A stretch of 64,000 nt of DNA from Terriglobia bacterium (lineage in GTDB: Bacteria > Acidobacteriota > Terriglobia > Terriglobales > Acidobacteriaceae): contig JAIQGF010000002.1 in the NCBI GenBank assembly GCA_020072845.1, forward strand, positions 62,001 to 126,000, written 5' to 3'. The notes under the pieces are model-generated. The model was not told the DNA's origin, made no database searches, and saw only the letters and a program-made list of their open reading frames with translations. This document shows positions 42,740 through 51,672 of the stretch, in pieces (position 1 is the stretch's first letter; the number at the start of each line of letters is the position of its first letter). Both the position numbers and the translations under genes were made by a program.

Positions 42740-45700
42740 GCGAGCAAGTCCAGCCGCGCCGCAGAGTGTTACTGGCGATCGCCGGGGTGGTAGTGGTGGC
42801 GATCGTCATCGGAACGGCGTGGTATCTCACCAGCCCGCGGTTTCAAGATTTCGTGCGCGCGCGTCTGGTGGAACGGCTGGAAAGCGTGACCGGCGGACGC
42901 GTCGAGATGGGCAAGGTTGATTGGAATCTCGGCAAGCTCTCGCTGGTCGCTCACGGTGTCACGATTCACGGGCTGGAAGGGCCGAATGAAGCGCCCTACG
43001 TGCATGCCGATCGCGTCGCGATCCGGTTGAAGATTTTGTCACTCGCCGGGCGAAAAATCGGGCTGCGGAGTTTCGAAGTCGACCGGCCGGTCATTCACCT
43101 GATGGTCGGCGCCGACGGCAGCACCAACCAGCCGAGGCCGAAAGCACAGGCGAGCAGCGGGCGGGGCATGCAGCCGGTACTCGATTTGCAGGCGGACCAC
43201 GTCGAGGTGCGCGATGGCGTGCTGATGGTGAACGACCGGCGCGTGCCGCTCGATCTGGCCGCCAACAACGTGCAGGCGGAGTTGGCGTACGCGGCCAACG
43301 CGCAGAGCTATGACGGCACGTTCAGTGCGGGTGGGATTCACCTTGCGTATGGCGATTACAAGCCGTTTGATTCGGCAGTCGCCGCCAGCTTCAGCGTGGC
43401 GCAAAACCAGGTGGTCATGAAATCGGCGAAGCTGACCACGGGCAAGTCATGGGTAGAGGTTGCGGGGCAGTTGGTGGATTTCAGCCACCCGCGGCTGACC
43501 TTGAATTACCGATCGCGGTTCGACCTGGCGCAGGTTGCCGACATCACGCGGCTGGCGCAGATGCGCGGCGGCGTGCTGGAGGTGAACGGCAGCGGCAACT
43601 TTACCGCAGAGGATTTCGCCACGTCGGGCTCGGTGCGAGTGCAGAACCTGGAATACCGCGATCCGGCCATCCGCATTCCCGACCTCGACGGCGGCGCGGA
43701 ATTCAAGTCGGAACACAACACGCTCACGATTCCGCACCTGTTCGCGCACGCGCTGGGAGGGACGGTCACCGGGGGCGCGGAGATTCGAAACTGGACGTCG
43801 ATGCTGAAGCCGGGAGCACGCGCGGGCCTGGTGTCGCCGGCGGCGGATGCGGTGGCGCACCTGCGGCTGCAGCAGCTTTCGGTGGGCCGCATTGCCGCGG
43901 CCATCTCGACCCGCGCGTTGCCGGCGGACAAGCTGAACCCGGTGGGCTCAGCGAGCGGCGCCATGGAGGTGACCTTCCGCGGCTCGCCGGCGCACGCGCA
44001 CGCGCGCGTCGACGTGAATGTCACGCCGGTGGAGGCGGCCCCGCAGCAGCTTCCGGTGAGCGCCACCATCCGCGGCGCGTACGCGATTGACACGCTGGCG
44101 CTGGAACTGACGCAGTTGAGCGCGACGGCGCGTTCGCTGAAGCTGGAAACCTCCGGCACCATGGCGCGCAGCAACAACCTGCGTGTGGCGCTGACGGTCG
44201 GCGACCTGCGCGACCTGAATTCGCTGCTGGCGGCGCTGAGCCCCTCCCACCGGCTGCCCGACGGCGTCACCGGCCGCGCGACCTTTACCGGCAATTTGAC
44301 CGGTACGCTGGCCGCAGCGCAACTGGCGGGAGAAGTGACGCTCGGGGATTTCACCTTGCCGATCCCGCTGACGGCGGCGGCGCGCCAGCGGGCGTCCACA
44401 CCGGCGCGGCTGGCGCGATTCGATTCCTTCACCGCCCAGGTGCAGTATTCGCCAAGCCAGCTCGCGCTCATCAACGCTCGCCTGCGCCGCGGCCCCGAGG
44501 ATGCTTCCTTCACGCTGAGTCTGGGGCTCGATCAAGGCGCGGCCCGCGGCACGCTGCCGCTCAGGTTGCGGGCGGACATTCACAATTTCGAGATCCACGA
44601 TCTGCAGGCGATCCTCGGGTTCGATTACCCGATCACCGGGCAGACCACGGCAACGCTCGCGGTGAGCGGCACGGCCGACGATCCCCTCGGTACGGGGCAC
44701 CTGCGCATTGCCAAGGCGATGGTGGATGGCGAACCATACCAGGACATCAGCGCCGATGTGGTATTTGCCAACCAGGAAGCGCAGCTTGCCAACGTGCTGA
44801 TCGCGCACAACGGGGCACGCGTGACCGGGACCGCTGCCTACAACCTGAAGACGACGGCGTTCCGCTTTAACCTGAAGGGCAGCAATTTCAGCCTGGCGCA
44901 GTTCCCGCAACTGCAGTGGCCGCGCATTTCCGTCGGCGGCACGCTGAACTTCGACGCGCGGGGGTCGGGCACGACGTCAGCGCCGGTGGTGGACGCCGAT
45001 CTCCACGTGCGCGACGTGGTGCTGAACCGCGAGCGGCTGGGGAACCTGGACGTGAAGGCGGTGACCAGCGCCGGGGTGATGCGAATCACCGCGCGGAGCG
45101 ACTTTCCCGCGGCCGAGTTTGGGTTGGACGGCACGGTCGGCATGCAAGGCGATTTCCCCGCGGAGCTGGCGCTGAAATTCACCCGCCTGGACGTGGACGC
45201 GCTGCTGCACGAGTTCCTGCAAGGACGCATCACGGGACATTCCTCGGTCAGCGGATCCGTCACGCTGGCGGGACCTTTGCGGCGGCCGCAGCTGCTCACG
45301 GTGAACGGCGACATCAGTCAGTTTTCCGCCGACATGGAGAACGTCAAGGTGCACAACGACGGCCCGCTGCGCTTCAAGGTGGCCGACCAGGTGCTGACGC
45401 TGGAGCAGTTCCATCTCGCCGGGGAGGAAAACACGCGGTTGTCGGCGACCGGCACGGTGTCACTGGCGGGCGCCAAGGCACTCGACCTGCGCGCCGAGGG
45501 CAACGTCCACATGAAGATGTTGCAGGTCTGGAACCCGGACCTGCGTGCCGGCGGCATGGTGGAGTTCAACATCAACGCCCGTGGAAACATGGACCGGCCG
45601 GTGCTGTTCGGCCGCGCCCGGATCGACCACGGCGCGGTGGCGAACATCAATTTTCCGAACGGGCTCAGCGATATCAACGGCGTCATCGTCTTCAACCAGG

Positions 45701-46755
45701 ACCGCATGCAGATCCAGTCGCTGACGGCGGCCAGCGGCGGAGGAACGCTGACCTTGGGCGGGTTTGTGACCTACTCGGGTACGCCGGCCTTCAACCTGAC
45801 GGCCCAAGGCAAGGACATCCGGCTGCGCTACCCGCAGGGATTGAGCACGGTGCTGGATGCCGATCTGCGGCTGAGCGGGACAACCAGCAATTCCACGCTG
45901 TCGGGCACGGCGACGGTCACCAAGTTCGGCATGACGCCGCAATTCGACCTGGGGCTGGCCATCGCGCGCGCGCGGCAGGCGCCCGAGACGCCGAACCCGA
46001 AATCGCCCTTCAACAACATGCGGCTGGCGGTCCACGTGGTGTCCACGCCGGAGTTGCAGGTGCAGTCGTCGCTGGCGCGCCTGACCGGCGATGTGGACCT
46101 CAACATCCGGGGCACGGTGACGCGGCCCGTTCTGCTGGGCAGGGTGAACGTCACCGAGGGCCAGGTAACGCTCAACGGCACGAATTATCTACTGGAGCGC
46201 GGCGATGTGTCCTTCCGCAACCCGGTGCGGATCGAGCCCGTGCTGGACGTGGAGGCCACGACGCGGGTGCGCGATTACGACATTACGCTGGGCTTCCACG
46301 GACCGCTGGAGCGGCTGAGCACGACCTACCGCTCCGACCCGCCGCTGCCGACCTCGGACATCATCGCGCTGCTGGCCTTCGGGCGCACGCGCGAGGAGGC
46401 GGTGATGGCGACGGAGGCCAACCCGAGTTTTACCGAGTCGGCGTCGCAGGCGATCCTGGGGCAGGCGCTGAGTTCGGCATCGAGCACGAGGATGCAGCGG
46501 CTGTTCGGGGTAAGCCGCATCAAGATTTCGCCGGAAGTGGCCGCCAGCCAGGCAGTGGATCCCAATGCGCGCGTCACCATCGAGCAGCAGGTTTCCAAAG
46601 AGTTCACCGTAACCTACGTGACCGACCTGACGCACTCGGGACAGCAGATCATCCAGGTGGAATACAACTACAGCCGTCAGATCTCGATTTTGGCCACGCG
46701 CGACCAGTACGGCGTGCTGTCGTTCGATGTAAGGATTAAACGGCGCAGGAGGTAG
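42736..46755 (+). CDS. tamB: TamB/DUF490 translocation and assembly protein
   Basis: 1339 aa. One N-terminal TM (about residues 10-30, VLLAIAGVVVVAIVIGTAWYL) anchors a long periplasmic beta-groove built from AsmA/TamB-like repeats. The C-terminal DUF490 signature is clear: NGTNYLLERGDVSFRNPVRI...DVEATTRVRDYDITLGF...SDIIALLAFGRT. Such proteins form a bridge for lipids and/or beta-barrel proteins between the inner membrane and an Omp85 partner (TamA). It overlaps the SurA-like gene by 4 nt and forms the third gene of the tam operon. Paralogues such as YhdP or YicH lack this C-terminal block. Confidence 0.92.
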   Translation: MSEQVQPRRRVLLAIAGVVVVAIVIGTAWYLTSPRFQDFVRARLVERLESVTGGRVEMGKVDWNLGKLSLVAHGVTIHGLEGPNEAPYVHADRVAIRLKILSLAGRKIGLRSFEVDRPVIHLMVGADGSTNQPRPKAQASSGRGMQPVLDLQADHVEVRDGVLMVNDRRVPLDLAANNVQAELAYAANAQSYDGTFSAGGIHLAYGDYKPFDSAVAASFSVAQNQVVMKSAKLTTGKSWVEVAGQLVDFSHPRLTLNYRSRFDLAQVADITRLAQMRGGVLEVNGSGNFTAEDFATSGSVRVQNLEYRDPAIRIPDLDGGAEFKSEHNTLTIPHLFAHALGGTVTGGAEIRNWTSMLKPGARAGLVSPAADAVAHLRLQQLSVGRIAAAISTRALPADKLNPVGSASGAMEVTFRGSPAHAHARVDVNVTPVEAAPQQLPVSATIRGAYAIDTLALELTQLSATARSLKLETSGTMARSNNLRVALTVGDLRDLNSLLAALSPSHRLPDGVTGRATFTGNLTGTLAAAQLAGEVTLGDFTLPIPLTAAARQRASTPARLARFDSFTAQVQYSPSQLALINARLRRGPEDASFTLSLGLDQGAARGTLPLRLRADIHNFEIHDLQAILGFDYPITGQTTATLAVSGTADDPLGTGHLRIAKAMVDGEPYQDISADVVFANQEAQLANVLIAHNGARVTGTAAYNLKTTAFRFNLKGSNFSLAQFPQLQWPRISVGGTLNFDARGSGTTSAPVVDADLHVRDVVLNRERLGNLDVKAVTSAGVMRITARSDFPAAEFGLDGTVGMQGDFPAELALKFTRLDVDALLHEFLQGRITGHSSVSGSVTLAGPLRRPQLLTVNGDISQFSADMENVKVHNDGPLRFKVADQVLTLEQFHLAGEENTRLSATGTVSLAGAKALDLRAEGNVHMKMLQVWNPDLRAGGMVEFNINARGNMDRPVLFGRARIDHGAVANINFPNGLSDINGVIVFNQDRMQIQSLTAASGGGTLTLGGFVTYSGTPAFNLTAQGKDIRLRYPQGLSTVLDADLRLSGTTSNSTLSGTATVTKFGMTPQFDLGLAIARARQAPETPNPKSPFNNMRLAVHVVSTPELQVQSSLARLTGDVDLNIRGTVTRPVLLGRVNVTEGQVTLNGTNYLLERGDVSFRNPVRIEPVLDVEATTRVRDYDITLGFHGPLERLSTTYRSDPPLPTSDIIALLAFGRTREEAVMATEANPSFTESASQAILGQALSSASSTRMQRLFGVSRIKISPEVAASQAVDPNARVTIEQQVSKEFTVTYVTDLTHSGQQIIQVEYNYSRQISILATRDQYGVLSFDVRIKRRRR

Positions 46756-46757
46756 TT

Positions 46758-46763
46758 TAGAAT
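46758..46763 (+). promoter_or_regulatory. Putative -10 box (TAGAAT), leaderless start
   Basis: TAGAAT begins 3 nt after the tamB stop and ends 6 nt before the GTG at 46770. It supports a new transcript for the menaquinone genes. Confidence 0.4.
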
Positions 46764-46769
46764 TTCTCC

Positions 46770-47630
46770 GTGGCCATGCTGCGCAGCCTGGGAACGACGC
46801 TGGAGATGATCAAGTGGGAGCACTCCGTCCTCACCCTCCCCTTCGGCTTGACCGGCGCGGTGCTGGCGGCGCGCGGCATTCCCAGCGGGCGGCAGTTGCT
46901 GTGGATCGCCGTCGGGCTGGTCTCCGCCCGCGCCGCTGCGATGAGCTTTAACCGCCTGGCGGACCATTCCCTCGATGCCGCCAACCCGCGCACCCGCACG
47001 CGTGCACTGCCCGTGGGCGCGCTATCGCGGCAATTTGTGGCCGCGTTCGTCGTGCTGTCCAGTTTGCTGCTGGTGCTGGCGGCGGCGGAATTGAACCGGA
47101 TGGCGCTGGTTCTGTCGCCGGTCGCGCTGGGAGTAATCCTGCTGTACTCGTACACCAAGCGCTTCACGCGCTGGTCGCACGTGGTGCTGGGATTTGCCAT
47201 GGGATTGGCGCCGGCGGCGGGTTGGGTGGCGGTGCGCGGATCCCTGGACCCGCGAATCCTGATCCTCACCGCGGCGGTGACATTCTGGGGCGGAGGCTTC
47301 GACGTGCTCTATGCCTGCCAGGATTATGACTTCGACTGCCAGTCGGAGCTGCACTCCGTGCCCCGGTTCTTCGGGATTGCGCGCTCGCTGTGGATTGCGC
47401 GCGTGTTCCACATCTTGACCCTGGCGCTGCTTGGGGTGCTGGTGTATGTCTTCGGCCTGGGGGCGATCGCGATTGCCGGCGTGGTCGTGGTCGGGCTGCT
47501 GCTGGCGTACGAACATTCCCTGGTGTCGGCCAACGACCTGTCGCGCCTGAACGCGGCGTTCTTTACGATGAACGGCGTGATCTCGATGGTGTTCCTGGGG
47601 TTCGTGACGGCGAATTTTCTGGTGCGGTGA
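46770..47630 (+). CDS. mqnP: UbiA-family prenyltransferase (MqnP-like, menaquinone)
   Basis: 286 aa, about nine TM helices. The two Asp-rich motifs of UbiA prenyltransferases are present: FNRLADHSLDAANPRTRTRALP (N..AD...D) and LYACQDYDFDCQSELHSVPR (D...D). The pair is written with R and P at the ends as in MqnP, the prenyltransferase of the futalosine menaquinone route. The downstream gene is mqnE, which supports this reading against 4-hydroxybenzoate prenyltransferase UbiA. The GTG start follows a -10-like box, or a later ATG (MLRSL) could be used. Confidence 0.83.
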   Translation: MAMLRSLGTTLEMIKWEHSVLTLPFGLTGAVLAARGIPSGRQLLWIAVGLVSARAAAMSFNRLADHSLDAANPRTRTRALPVGALSRQFVAAFVVLSSLLLVLAAAELNRMALVLSPVALGVILLYSYTKRFTRWSHVVLGFAMGLAPAAGWVAVRGSLDPRILILTAAVTFWGGGFDVLYACQDYDFDCQSELHSVPRFFGIARSLWIARVFHILTLALLGVLVYVFGLGAIAIAGVVVVGLLLAYEHSLVSANDLSRLNAAFFTMNGVISMVFLGFVTANFLVR

Positions 47631-47641
47631 TTTAGGTGAGT

Positions 47642-47729
47642 GTCGCGCCGCTGGCGCTCGCAGTTTTGTTCTTGCAGCTTTCCCACCGCTGCCGCGGTGG
47701 GCTAACGAATGACGCCGCTCCGCGGCTGG
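47642..47729. repeat. Three-hairpin REP element, copy B
   Basis: Hairpins GCGCC-GCT-GGCGC (47645-47657), CCCACCGC-TGCC-GCGGTGGG (47682-47701) and GCCGC-TCC-GCGGC (47714-47726). It is about 23 kb from copy A (24361-24446). The first two stems keep identical sequence; the third keeps pairing although stem length and loop differ, so structure is conserved. Confidence 0.75.
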
Positions 47730-47769
47730 TGTGAGGTCAGGCGGGTCTGCTGTATCATCGAAATCTTCT

Positions 47770-48900
47770 ATGTCTGCCAAGCACGAATTCCAGACCGACG
47801 ATGCGCGGCTCAGGCCGGTTGCCGAAAAAGTGCTCGCCCAGCAGCGGCTGGAGGCCGCCGATGCGCTCGCGCTGTACGCCTCCAGCGACATACTTGCCGT
47901 CGGCTGGCTGGCCAATCACGTGCGCGAGCGGATGCACGGCGACAAAACCTATTTCAACGTCAACCGGCACATCAATCCGACCAACGTGTGCGTGGCCGCG
48001 TGCCGGCTGTGCGCTTTCGGGCGGAAGAAAGACGCGCCCGGCGCGTACACCATGGCGCTGGAGGAGGCGTTTCAGACCGCTGGCGCCGGCTACAGCGATG
48101 CCGTGACCGAGTTCCACATTGTCGGCGGACTGCATCCCGACTTGCCGTTCCAGTACTTTCTCGACCTGATCTCCGGCCTCAAGCAGCGCTTCCCGGCGGT
48201 GCACTTGAAGGCGTTCACCATGGTGGAGGTCGCGTTCCTGGCGAAAATCGCCAAGCTGAGCATCCGGGACACGCTGCTGAGGTTGAAGGCGGCGGGGGTG
48301 GATTCGCTGCCCGGGGGAGGGGCGGAAATTTTCACCGACCGGGTGCGGCACATCATCTGCGACCACAAGATCGACGGCCAGCAGTGGATTGACACGGCGA
48401 GGCTGGCGCACCAGATCGGCCTGAAATCGAACGCCACCATGCTCTACGGGCACATCGAAAACGATGAAGACCGGGTTGACCACCTGCTGAGGTTGCGCGC
48501 GCTGCAGCAGGAGACCGGCGGATTCCAGACCTTCATTCCGCTGGCGTTCCACCCGGCCAACACGCCGCTGCAGCACCTGATGACCACGACCGGCTTTGCC
48601 GATATCAAGAGCATCGCGGTGTCGCGGCTGGTGCTGGACAATTTTCCGCACATCAAGGCGTACTGGCAGATGATGACGCCAAAGATCGCGCAGATCGCGC
48701 AGCGCTTCGGGGCCGACGACCTGGACGGGACGGTGATTGAAGAAAAGATCTACCACGATGCCGGGGCCACCACTCCGCAGGGCCTGCGCCGGCAGGAGTT
48801 GATCCGGCTGATCAAGGAAGCGGGCCGCGAGCCGGTGGAGCGGGACACCTTGTACCGGGCGGTGACGCGGACGGAGACATCGGTGACGGTGGCGGTGTAG
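47770..48900 (+). CDS. mqnE: Aminodeoxyfutalosine synthase
   Basis: 376 aa from the ATG at 47770, with a TATCAT box upstream. A radical-SAM enzyme that joins SAM and 3-[(1-carboxyvinyl)oxy]benzoate to form 6-amino-6-deoxyfutalosine in the futalosine pathway to menaquinone. The 4Fe-4S motif is NPTNVCVAACRLCAFGR (CxxxCxxC). Others: TEFHIVGGLHPDLPF, LKAFTMVEV, LPGGGAEIF, and NATMLYGHIEN. The other mqn genes (A, B, C, D) are not in the window. Confidence 0.92.
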   Translation: MSAKHEFQTDDARLRPVAEKVLAQQRLEAADALALYASSDILAVGWLANHVRERMHGDKTYFNVNRHINPTNVCVAACRLCAFGRKKDAPGAYTMALEEAFQTAGAGYSDAVTEFHIVGGLHPDLPFQYFLDLISGLKQRFPAVHLKAFTMVEVAFLAKIAKLSIRDTLLRLKAAGVDSLPGGGAEIFTDRVRHIICDHKIDGQQWIDTARLAHQIGLKSNATMLYGHIENDEDRVDHLLRLRALQQETGGFQTFIPLAFHPANTPLQHLMTTTGFADIKSIAVSRLVLDNFPHIKAYWQMMTPKIAQIAQRFGADDLDGTVIEEKIYHDAGATTPQGLRRQELIRLIKEAGREPVERDTLYRAVTRTETSVTVAV

Positions 48901-49268
48901 CTGTGGCGAGTTGCGACTTGCGAGTGGCCGAAGTTGGCGCATTTTTGTGACAGCGATCCCAGTTTTCGCTTGAGAATGTTTTTGGTAGGGAACAGCTTAA
49001 GCCGAAGAAGCTCCGCGCCGCGCTTGATCGTGAGATCAGCGAACGCCGCCGGAGCCTTCGTCTTGGATTGGACGAAAGGGCCGCCAAGGAAAAAAGTTCC
49101 CTGCTCGCGATTCATTCCGGGACTGCACCATTCCCGGTCAGCACGTTTTATGCCGCATTTCGTGCCGACAAAAATAACTCTCTGCTTGCGTCTTGTGCGT
49201 CAGGTGTAAAATTGCTTTGGTAATAGCGGTGGGTTCACAGGTGCTCAAGCCTGTGTACGAGGCTCCGC
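48901..49268. other. 368-bp gap; possible decayed gene fragment
   Basis: No complete gene is supported. The plus-strand frame from about 48975 to 49221 has no start codon but reads as protein (EQLKPKKLRAALDREISE, then STFYAAFRADKNN) and ends at TAA, so it may be a remnant. A TAAAAT box at about 49206 and a ~55-nt leader precede the HPF/sigma fusion gene. Confidence 0.35.
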
Positions 49269-50315
49269 ATGAATGTCCACATCAGCTACAAGGTTTCTAA
49301 ATCTTCCGACCTCGATAAAGAATTCAACCAGCACATCGAAAAAATGAGGAAGCGGCTCCAGTTCTTCCGCCCTGAACTGGTGCATCTGCATGCCATCATT
49401 GAGGAAAGAAGCGCGCGCGAGGGGCCCTCGGTGGCGCTGAACCTGCGGCTGCCGTCGGGCCAGATGGCGGCGAAAGGAAACGGGCACACGCCGACCGCGG
49501 CCATCAAGGCAGCGTTCGAGCAACTGGTCGAGCAGCTCACCAAACACAAGGACATGCTGCGCAACGCGCACCAGTGGCCGCGCCGCAGGCGGGTGGGGAG
49601 CACGCGCCCGCAGCCGCAAGTGCCGTTCGAGGAGACGCTGGCGGCGGTGCAGCCGCCCACCATTACGGGCGAGGACGTGCGCTCGTTCATCAACGCGAAT
49701 TTCACGCTGCTGTTCCGCTTCGTGGAACGGGAGCTGCGATATCGCGAGAACCTGGGGCTGATCCGCCGCGACCAGGTCTTGCCGGAAGAGGTGGTGGACG
49801 AAGCCGTCGCCAACGCGCTCGACAATGGAGAGGACAAACCCGAACTGGTCAGCCTGGAACCGTGGCTGTACCGTCTGGCCCGGCGCGCCATCGACCAGGT
49901 GGCCAGCCGCAACGGCGAGCCGGTGACGCAGGTGCCGCTCGATCACGCCTATCGCCAGACCGACGTGCACGACGCGGACGAACTCCAGATGCAGTTCCAT
50001 CAGCCGGACGAAGCGGTCAACAATGAAGACCTGATTGCCGATGTCCGAGTCAGCACGCCGGAGGCTTCGGCCGCCAGCGACGAAATGATCACCCTGGTGG
50101 AGTACGCCCTGCTCGGCGCCAAACCCGAGGACCGCGAAGCCTTCCTTCTCTATGCGGTTGAGGGATTTACTCCCGATGAAATTGCCGTGATTACCAGCCG
50201 GCCGGTGGATGAGGTGCGCACCGCGATTGCGGGCGCGCGCGAGCACCTGCGCAAAAGCCTGGTCGCCCCGGCCCAATTCAAGGACAGGTTTCTGCAGCAT
50301 TCCAAGAGCGCTTAA
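49269..50315 (+). CDS. HPF/RaiA hibernation domain fused to a sigma-70-like domain
   Basis: 348 aa. Residues ~1-100 match the ribosome hibernation factor fold: MNVHISYKVSKSSDLDKEFNQHIEKMRKRLQFF, then VALNLRLPSGQMAAKGNG, then TAAIKAAFEQLVEQLTKHKDML. After an Arg/Pro linker, residues ~130-335 look like an ECF sigma factor: region 2-like LFRFVERELRYREN...EEVVDEAVANALD...LEPWLYRLARRAIDQV, and region 4-like ALLGAKPEDREAFLLYAVEGFTPDEIAVITSRPVDEVRTAIAGAREHLRK. The basic -10-binding stretch is weak and a long acidic insert sits between the regions, so whether it still binds RNA polymerase is open. It is 33 nt upstream of the eRF1-like gene. Confidence 0.8.
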   Translation: MNVHISYKVSKSSDLDKEFNQHIEKMRKRLQFFRPELVHLHAIIEERSAREGPSVALNLRLPSGQMAAKGNGHTPTAAIKAAFEQLVEQLTKHKDMLRNAHQWPRRRRVGSTRPQPQVPFEETLAAVQPPTITGEDVRSFINANFTLLFRFVERELRYRENLGLIRRDQVLPEEVVDEAVANALDNGEDKPELVSLEPWLYRLARRAIDQVASRNGEPVTQVPLDHAYRQTDVHDADELQMQFHQPDEAVNNEDLIADVRVSTPEASAASDEMITLVEYALLGAKPEDREAFLLYAVEGFTPDEIAVITSRPVDEVRTAIAGAREHLRKSLVAPAQFKDRFLQHSKSA

Positions 50316-50347
50316 ATTCGCCAGACCTTGGCACTCAGGAGTAGTGC

Positions 50348-51511
50348 ATGATCACGCGTGAAAACATTCGTGAACTAGCCGGATTTGAGTCCCCGGAAGG
50401 TGGCGCCCTGAGTTTTTACTATCAACCGTCCACTCCCAAAGACAAATCGCACCGGGAAGAGCTGATCCTGGTGAAGGACCTGGTGCGCAACGCTCTCCGC
50501 GAATCGGAAAGGAACGGCAAGAACGGCAGCACGCGCGAGGACCTGCAAAAGATCCTCGACATGGCGGAGCGCCTGCACGGCAACGGCGGGCGGGCGAAGG
50601 CGGTCTTCGCCTCCAGCAAAGAGCATTTCTGGCGCGAGTACGATTTGCCGGCCCGGCTGGCGGGTTCGCGCCTGTTCGTCAACCGGCGTTTCCACCTGCG
50701 GCCGTTGACCGCCATCGCCGACGTGCTGCCGCGTCTGCTGATCGTGGCGGCCGACAAAACCAAGGCGCGCTTCTTCGAGCTGTGGATGGACGAAATCACC
50801 GAGCGGGAAAAATTCGCCAACGAGTTGCCGCGCCACGGCCGCAGCGACGGATTCGCGGGCTACGATGCCGGGCACGCCAAGCGTCACGTGGAAAACGAGG
50901 CGCTGCACTGGTACAAGCGCCTGGCGGAACGCATGCGCGAATTGCAGGATTGCGGCTACGAGCGGTTCCTGGTCGGATGCCGTGAGGAGAACTGGCCGGA
51001 AATCGAACCCTGTTTGCACCCCTATGTCCGGCAGCGGTTCGTGGGGCATTTCGCGATTGACCCGGCGACGGCAAGCATCGGCCAGATGCGGGAAAGCGCC
51101 GAGGCCTTGTACAACGAGTTCCGCTCGCGGCGCCGCGCCGGCCTGGTGCGCGAAGCGATCGGGGGAGCACAAAGCAACGGACGCGGCGCCACCGGCCTGC
51201 GGCGCGTGCTGGGGTCGCTGGAGAAGGGCGAGATCCAGACCCTGCTGCTGGCGCGGAATTTTGCCGCCCCCGCCGCCCAGTGCCGCAACTGCGGACATCT
51301 CGACTGCCACATGCCGGAAAACTGCGCGGTTTGCGGGCAGAAGACGGAGCACCTGGACGATGTTGCCGACGCGCTGCTGCGCGTGGCGCTGCGGAGGGGG
51401 ATCGAAATCATCCACATTCCAGATAATCCCGAGCTCGCTGTGGTGGGCGGAGTCGCCGCCGTGCTGCGCTTCCGTTCAGATCAGAATACGGAAGGGAAGA
51501 AAGCGGGATAG
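50348..51511 (+). CDS. Bacterial eRF1/Pelota-like protein (baeRF type)
   Basis: 387 aa. It resembles bacterial archaeo-eukaryotic release-factor-like (baeRF) proteins: an N-terminal domain (ALSFYYQPSTPKDKSHREELILVKDLVRNAL, F..RFHLRPLTAIADVLPRLLIVAAD), then eRF1 domain-2/3-type strands (KTKARFFELWMDEI; GYERFLVGCREENW). The C-terminal half has GEIQTLLLARNFAAPAAQCRNCGHLDCHMPENCAVCG, with Cys pairs as in eRF1 domain 3, and VADALLRVALRRGIEIIHIPDNPELAVVGGVAAVLRF, the Pelota/L7Ae-like core. Such proteins probably act on stalled or hibernating ribosomes. Its neighbour is a hibernation-factor fusion, which supports a ribosome role. Confidence 0.8.
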   Translation: MITRENIRELAGFESPEGGALSFYYQPSTPKDKSHREELILVKDLVRNALRESERNGKNGSTREDLQKILDMAERLHGNGGRAKAVFASSKEHFWREYDLPARLAGSRLFVNRRFHLRPLTAIADVLPRLLIVAADKTKARFFELWMDEITEREKFANELPRHGRSDGFAGYDAGHAKRHVENEALHWYKRLAERMRELQDCGYERFLVGCREENWPEIEPCLHPYVRQRFVGHFAIDPATASIGQMRESAEALYNEFRSRRRAGLVREAIGGAQSNGRGATGLRRVLGSLEKGEIQTLLLARNFAAPAAQCRNCGHLDCHMPENCAVCGQKTEHLDDVADALLRVALRRGIEIIHIPDNPELAVVGGVAAVLRFRSDQNTEGKKAG

Positions 51512-51545
51512 CTCTCAGCTGTCAGCTCTCAGCTTTCAGCCCTCG
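51511..51545. repeat. Tandem AGCTNTCAGCT-type repeat
   Basis: AGCTCTCAGCTGTCAGCTCT and a continuing AGCTTTCAGC lie directly behind the eRF1-like stop. It belongs to the same degenerate tandem family as 58608-58672. Confidence 0.6.
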
Positions 51546-51672
51546 GGCAGCAGTCGCTGTCCGAGGTTTGTGTTTGACCCTATCGTGCCGGCTTCACCAG
51601 GGAGACCACAGAGGCGATGAGTACACTGACCCACTACCCGTAAGGCGCATTTATGGCACACTTGGCTCGGGG

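Noticed and set aside
44916-46739. 607-codon plus-strand frame inside tamB
   Set aside because: Out-of-frame reading of the TamB repeat region; extremely rich in Arg, Ala, Gly and Pro, with no start signal.
48934-49209. 91-codon plus-strand frame and the opposite minus-strand frame (48750-49115)
   Set aside because: Neither has a ribosome site, recognisable domain or plausible composition; another frame in the same stretch reads better but lacks a start.
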